A stretch of DNA of 64,000 nt, from the NCBI GenBank assembly GCA_013286645.1, contig JABDFJ010000001.1:1-64000 (forward strand), in the 5' to 3' direction. Source of the DNA: Chlamydiota bacterium. GTDB taxonomy: Bacteria > Chlamydiota > Chlamydiia > Chlamydiales > Parachlamydiaceae. The notes under the pieces were generated by a model. It saw only the letters and a list, made by a program, of their open reading frames with translations, had not been told where the DNA came from and did not search any database. Of the stretch, positions 60,760 through 64,000 are shown piece after piece. The position numbers and the translations under genes are program-made. Positions within the stretch are counted from its first letter, which is position 1; each line of letters opens with the position of its first letter.

Positions 60760-61572
60760 GGTCGCAGGCTGCAACGTCGATAGTTCTACTTTATCTATCG
60801 GGAGGCCAAGGAATGATTTCCCTAGAGATTGGAATTTATGTGGATCATCGGAGACAAAGTAATGGTGGGGTTCTTGGTTGCATGTTGATCTGTCGAGATT
60901 GGATCCATGCAGGAGTTTGGCCACTTGCTCAGCACAAGCTGCTGCAGAGTCTATGATGGTGATCTGTTCGCCAACTTCCTGTCTAATCAGTTCTTTGAGT
61001 AGAGGGTAATGCGTGCATCCTAGAATGAGCGTATCAATGTGTTGGGATTCGAGAGGTTTGAGGTATTCTTGCACGATCAAACGTGCTGCTGGATGGTGTG
61101 TAAAATGTTCTTCAACTAGCGGTACGAACAAAGGACAGGCGATGGGAAGGATGTAGGCATGAGGATCGCGTTCTATAATAGCCTTTTGATAAGCTTGTGA
61201 GTGTATTGTCCCTTTGGTGCCCAAAACAGCGACGCGTCCATTTTTGGAAGTTTCGATGGCGCGTTGCGCACCCGGATCGATAGCTCCTACGATAGGTAGA
61301 GAGTAGGTTTGTTGTAGACTATCCAGAGCATGCGCTGTAGCGGTACTGCAAGCGATAATCAACATTTTAATATTTTTTTCGAGTAGAAAGTTAGCGTTTT
61401 CTAGCGAATAGCGGATGATGGTTGCTGGACTTTTATCGCCGTAGGGTAGACGGGCGGTATCGCCAAAGTACACGATATGCTCGTTTGGCAGCAAACGAAG
61501 GAGTTGTTGCATCACTGTTAAGCCGCCAAGACCGGAATCGAACATACCTATGGAGGCGCTAGCTGTATGCAT
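60745..61572 (-). CDS. murI: Glutamate racemase
   Basis: MurI (275 residues) makes D-glutamate for peptidoglycan. The catalytic cysteines are in IIACSTATAH and LGCTHYPLL, and the N-terminal GMFDSGLGGLTV and YFGDTARLPYG motifs are intact. Chlamydia lacks a classical murI (DapF has been reported to substitute), so its presence is a lineage marker. The ATG overlaps the LysM gene stop (TAATG), indicating coupling. The C-terminal residues come from repeat family A. Confidence 0.96.
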   Translation of the reverse strand: MHTASASIGMFDSGLGGLTVMQQLLRLLPNEHIVYFGDTARLPYGDKSPATIIRYSLENANFLLEKNIKMLIIACSTATAHALDSLQQTYSLPIVGAIDPGAQRAIETSKNGRVAVLGTKGTIHSQAYQKAIIERDPHAYILPIACPLFVPLVEEHFTHHPAARLIVQEYLKPLESQHIDTLILGCTHYPLLKELIRQEVGEQITIIDSAAACAEQVAKLLHGSNLDRSTCNQEPHHYFVSDDPHKFQSLGKSFLGLPIDKVELSTLQPATSNSR

Positions 61573-62345
61573 TATTTTTCGGGTAGTTGCAGTATCTTGC
61601 CAACGACGATGCGATCGTTCGTCAGACCATTAAGTTCTTTAAGGGCTTGCACGGTAGTATTGTTATTGCGAGCGATTTTCTCTAGGCTATCGCCTGGTTT
61701 GATGCGGTAAGCGCGGTCGCTATTGATAGAAGTGTTGGCTGAGGGGGATGTGATGTTGTTACTGCTGCTCGCTGTGGGTGTAGTGACAATATTTTTTGAG
61801 GGGGCTGGTTCGTTGGGTTGTAAGGCATCCATGATGGAGCGCATAGCAGCTTGCAGATGTTCGATATTTTGATTTTGCAGGTCGACAATTTTTTCGAGTT
61901 CAGCGATTTTCTGTTTGTATTGTGCTAAAGAGGATGTTGTCTCGTTGGCATGTGCTTTGAAAAGGCGTAGGTCTGCGACGAGGCCTTTGGTAGCTGTTTC
62001 TAGGTTAGATATTTTATCTTCGATATTTTCCGTGCTTCCTTTGAGCTGTTCTTTATGGGCTTTGCTTGTATCGCTAATTTGATCGCGCACACCTTCGATG
62101 ATGGCATCTAAGTTGTTGAGCTTTTCATCGAACATGCGAATTTCGGATTCGTGATTGCGCATTTCGTGGCGTATGCTTTCGAGGGAAGTGCGCACTTCAT
62201 TGATGGCTTGGGTATTTTCTTGGAGGTAGTAATTATTGTTGTTGCTATTGCGTGCAGGAGCGCTGTGGGCAGTCGTGTGGACAAAAACTGTAATGAAAGC
62301 AAGTAAGGCGGTCCTTACTTGCTTTTTGGTGCAAATGGAAAACAT
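61572..62345 (-). CDS. Periplasmic LysM protein with coiled coil
   Basis: A 257-residue protein with a signal peptide (RTALLAFITVFVHTTAHSA), a long coiled coil (~40-155, for example EVRTSLESIRHEMRNHESEI), a Ser/Thr/Asn-rich linker and a C-terminal LysM domain (~212-255: YRIKPGDSLEKIARNNNTTV). LysM binds glycan strands. In Chlamydia a LysM protein (CT601, from memory) also follows pal. Probable role: envelope organisation near the division site or Tol-Pal complex. Confidence 0.88.
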   Translation of the reverse strand: MFSICTKKQVRTALLAFITVFVHTTAHSAPARNSNNNNYYLQENTQAINEVRTSLESIRHEMRNHESEIRMFDEKLNNLDAIIEGVRDQISDTSKAHKEQLKGSTENIEDKISNLETATKGLVADLRLFKAHANETTSSLAQYKQKIAELEKIVDLQNQNIEHLQAAMRSIMDALQPNEPAPSKNIVTTPTASSSNNITSPSANTSINSDRAYRIKPGDSLEKIARNNNTTVQALKELNGLTNDRIVVGKILQLPEK

Positions 62346-62370
62346 CGTATTAAACTACCCTGCTTGGCTC

Positions 62371-63111
62371 TTAATAGCGTTGATAGACTTTAAATTCCGC
62401 ACGGCGGTTTTGGGCCCAAGAATCTTCGTTGTGATCGTAGAATAAGGGTTGCTCTTTGCCATACGAGATGGTGAAGATGTTATCTGGGCTAACCCCTTCT
62501 TGGATCAATTGATTGCGCACGGCATTGCTGCGGCGAGAGCCAAGGGCTAGGTTGTAGGCTTCGGGCCCTCTTTCATCACAGTGGCCAGCAATGAAGACGC
62601 AAACGCCTGGGTTGCTGCGCATGTAGCTTGCAACGGAATGTAACGTATTTACATTGTCCTGTCCTTTAACCAAGTTGCTGTTGTATTCGAAGGTGATGTT
62701 GCGGAACACTGCAGACCATGCAGGGTTGGTGCTAGGATCTTGGAAGGCATTGATGCCAGGGATGGAACTTCCTGGGTCGCCAGGGGTTTCACGAGGCTGT
62801 TGGCTCACGTAATCGGCCATGGCCACTTGATCGTCATAGCTTTGATCGCTCAAAGGTACGAATTCACTACCCATTGAAGGGGCGTTGTAGCTGTTTGCGT
62901 AGTATGCATCTTCGGCGGGCATGAAGTCGGAGGGGTACTGTACGGCACGTGAGTCGCCATGTTTGCCGCCCATGGTGCGCAAACCTCGTGACATGTGTCT
63001 GCCGGCGGATTTACTATCCTCCCACACTTCATCAGAGCCGCGTTGACAGGATGTTATCGATAGCCCTAAACAGGCAATGCAAATCATCAGAAATAATTGT
63101 TTTGTTCCCAT
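62371..63111 (-). CDS. pal: Peptidoglycan-associated lipoprotein Pal
   Basis: A 246-residue lipoprotein with lipobox ITSC (Cys22) after a short signal, a long variable linker, and a C-terminal OmpA-like domain (~145-245). That domain has the peptidoglycan-binding residues in AGHCDERGPEAYNLALGSRR then NIFTISYGKEQPL and NRRAEFKVY. It anchors the outer membrane to peptidoglycan as part of Tol-Pal. It is the first gene of pal - LysM - murI. Confidence 0.96.
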   Translation of the reverse strand: MGTKQLFLMICIACLGLSITSCQRGSDEVWEDSKSAGRHMSRGLRTMGGKHGDSRAVQYPSDFMPAEDAYYANSYNAPSMGSEFVPLSDQSYDDQVAMADYVSQQPRETPGDPGSSIPGINAFQDPSTNPAWSAVFRNITFEYNSNLVKGQDNVNTLHSVASYMRSNPGVCVFIAGHCDERGPEAYNLALGSRRSNAVRNQLIQEGVSPDNIFTISYGKEQPLFYDHNEDSWAQNRRAEFKVYQRY

Positions 63112-63334
63112 AAGAATGCCCCCTCGCTGTAACTTAAATATGGCTGGTTTAGCCAGAAAAATATATGAGGACTGGATATTAGCATAACATTATCTATGGG
63201 AAAAGAGAAAATTGCGCAAAACAACAAGATAAACAAAATCTTTTTTTAAGACTTCTTAATTTAAACTTCACAATTATCGTGCATGATTGATCTCTGCTTA
63301 ATGAGTCAGGTGATTAATCGTAAATATATTTTAT

Positions 63335-63451
63335 AAACAGAGACACAGTGTTCACAGAGAAGAATTTTAATCAACCAGCGTCTCAATTTTATTGGGAAAA
63401 TAGATCTTCAATCTCATAGAACCCCTCCGTGAACTCTGTGTCTCTGTGTTT
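63335..63451. repeat. Palindromic element with ACACAGAG-type arms
   Basis: Arms AAACAGAGACACAGTGTTCA (63335) and TGAACTCTGTGTCTCTGTGT then TT (ending 63451) flank about 65 bases of AT-rich DNA. The 450-bp gap between pal and the ankyrin gene otherwise shows no gene or RNA. Similar CTCTGTG(C/T)CTCTGTG text occurs inside the element at 50712-50838. Confidence 0.7.
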
Positions 63452-63561
63452 CAATAAGTTGTTTTATTGAGACATCTGGAGTGTCTTATATTAGTAATTG
63501 TTGTTTTTGTGTCAAAGCGGTATAATAGTTTAGTTTAAGTTTTAAAAAGGCTTTTTGTTTT

Positions 63562-64000
63562 ATGGTTTCTAACCTTTCTTTTTTTACGCAATTTTGGACA
63601 ACTCCCGTACTTTCCGCGCAAGAGATGAGGGTGCAGTCGGCGCTAGCGGCGTGTCAGTATGGAAATATGGTCCAACTTCAAGCCAATATCAACGATAATG
63701 AAGGCGACTGGCTTAATCAACCGGTAAATGGGCAATTGCTCTTGCATGTAGCTGTTAAAAATGGACATATGGAGCTGGTGAAGTGCCTACTCGACATGGG
63801 CGCTAAGCCGGATATTAGAGACAGTCATGGTTTATCGGCGATAGATTATGCTACTTTAACGCCGATGGGAGAAAAAATTCTTCCCGCATTGCTGGCGTTG
63901 CTCATTGGGCGTAATATTGAAGAATTATCGAAAACGGTGTTGTCCGATCCAAGTAAAAGGGGGGACATCGAGCAGAGTCAAAAGCAAATTTATACTACCT
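63562..64000 (+). CDS. Ankyrin-repeat protein, 5' part (runs off the window)
   Basis: An open reading frame of at least 146 codons with no stop before the window end. After a ~50-residue lead (MVSNLSFFTQFW, no signal peptide) there is at least one clear ankyrin repeat (GQLLLHVAVKNGHMELVKCL then LDMGAKPDIRDSHGLSAIDY). Ankyrin proteins of intracellular bacteria often act on host proteins, but secretion here is inference. Only the start can be judged. Confidence 0.85.
   Translation, partial: MVSNLSFFTQFWTTPVLSAQEMRVQSALAACQYGNMVQLQANINDNEGDWLNQPVNGQLLLHVAVKNGHMELVKCLLDMGAKPDIRDSHGLSAIDYATLTPMGEKILPALLALLIGRNIEELSKTVLSDPSKRGDIEQSQKQIYTT

Overview
The window reads as a chromosome segment of a member of the phylum Chlamydiae, most likely an amoeba-associated or 'environmental' lineage (Parachlamydiales) rather than Chlamydia itself. 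Support from content: a thrS - parA - pGP6-D-like cluster; a type II secretion block in which a membrane-anchored protein precedes gspD, gspE and gspF and several pseudopilins follow; a pal - LysM pair; cysteine-rich exported proteins; an ispA - short GlmU-like pair; and a CHLPS-like hydrolase. Genes that Chlamydia is generally thought to lack (metK, murI, kdpFABC) point to a less reduced relative. Family names come from reading motifs and from memory of chlamydial gene order; no search was run.

Layout. 1-9.8 kb: a Sel1-repeat protein, recA, a Nudix hydrolase, a reverse-strand operon (hexapeptide-repeat acyltransferase, methyltransferase, polyprenyl synthase), an RNA m5U methyltransferase, a CHLPS-like hydrolase, an orphan small protein and tRNA-Pro(GGG). 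9.5-19.7 kb: a small conserved protein, ung, mgtE, kdpFABC with a cysteine-rich exported protein apparently at the end of the operon, tatA-tatC and a HicAB toxin-antitoxin pair. 19.8-28.3 kb: purB, a pGP6-D-like protein, parA, thrS and a 987-residue protein of unknown function. 28.8-40.2 kb: a cysteine-rich porin-like protein, a KdpD that has lost its histidine-kinase catalytic residues, a divergent Na/Pi-cotransporter-like protein, a TerC protein and an M16 protease. 40.3-42.8 kb: an alpha/beta hydrolase and a tripartite HipB-HipS-HipT toxin-antitoxin operon with two matched operator-like palindromes. 42.9-55.7 kb: type II secretion genes, split by an aldo/keto reductase, a MITE-like insertion and a DUF4143-type ATPase. 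55.7-64 kb: an Rsm22-like methyltransferase, an NFACT-R-only protein, metK, a small exported protein, murI, a LysM protein, pal and the start of an ankyrin protein.

The intergenic DNA is unusually structured. At least four families of non-coding palindromic elements recur, several nested inside each other. One insertion is flanked by an exact 6-bp direct repeat and another by an exact 9-bp direct repeat. Some elements supply stop codons, or a start-codon region, to neighbouring genes. Arrays of a GC-rich hexamer (GGGCAC and variants) lie upstream of three genes and inside one palindromic family.

How the genes work together: potassium uptake (KdpFABC) appears uncoupled from a conventional KdpD/KdpE phosphorelay. 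Type II secretion appears complete for secretin, ATPase, inner-membrane platform and pseudopilins, but every pseudopilin lacks the usual glycine before the processing site. Envelope genes (pal, LysM, murI, porin-like proteins) fit a disulfide-rich chlamydial envelope with some peptidoglycan synthesis.
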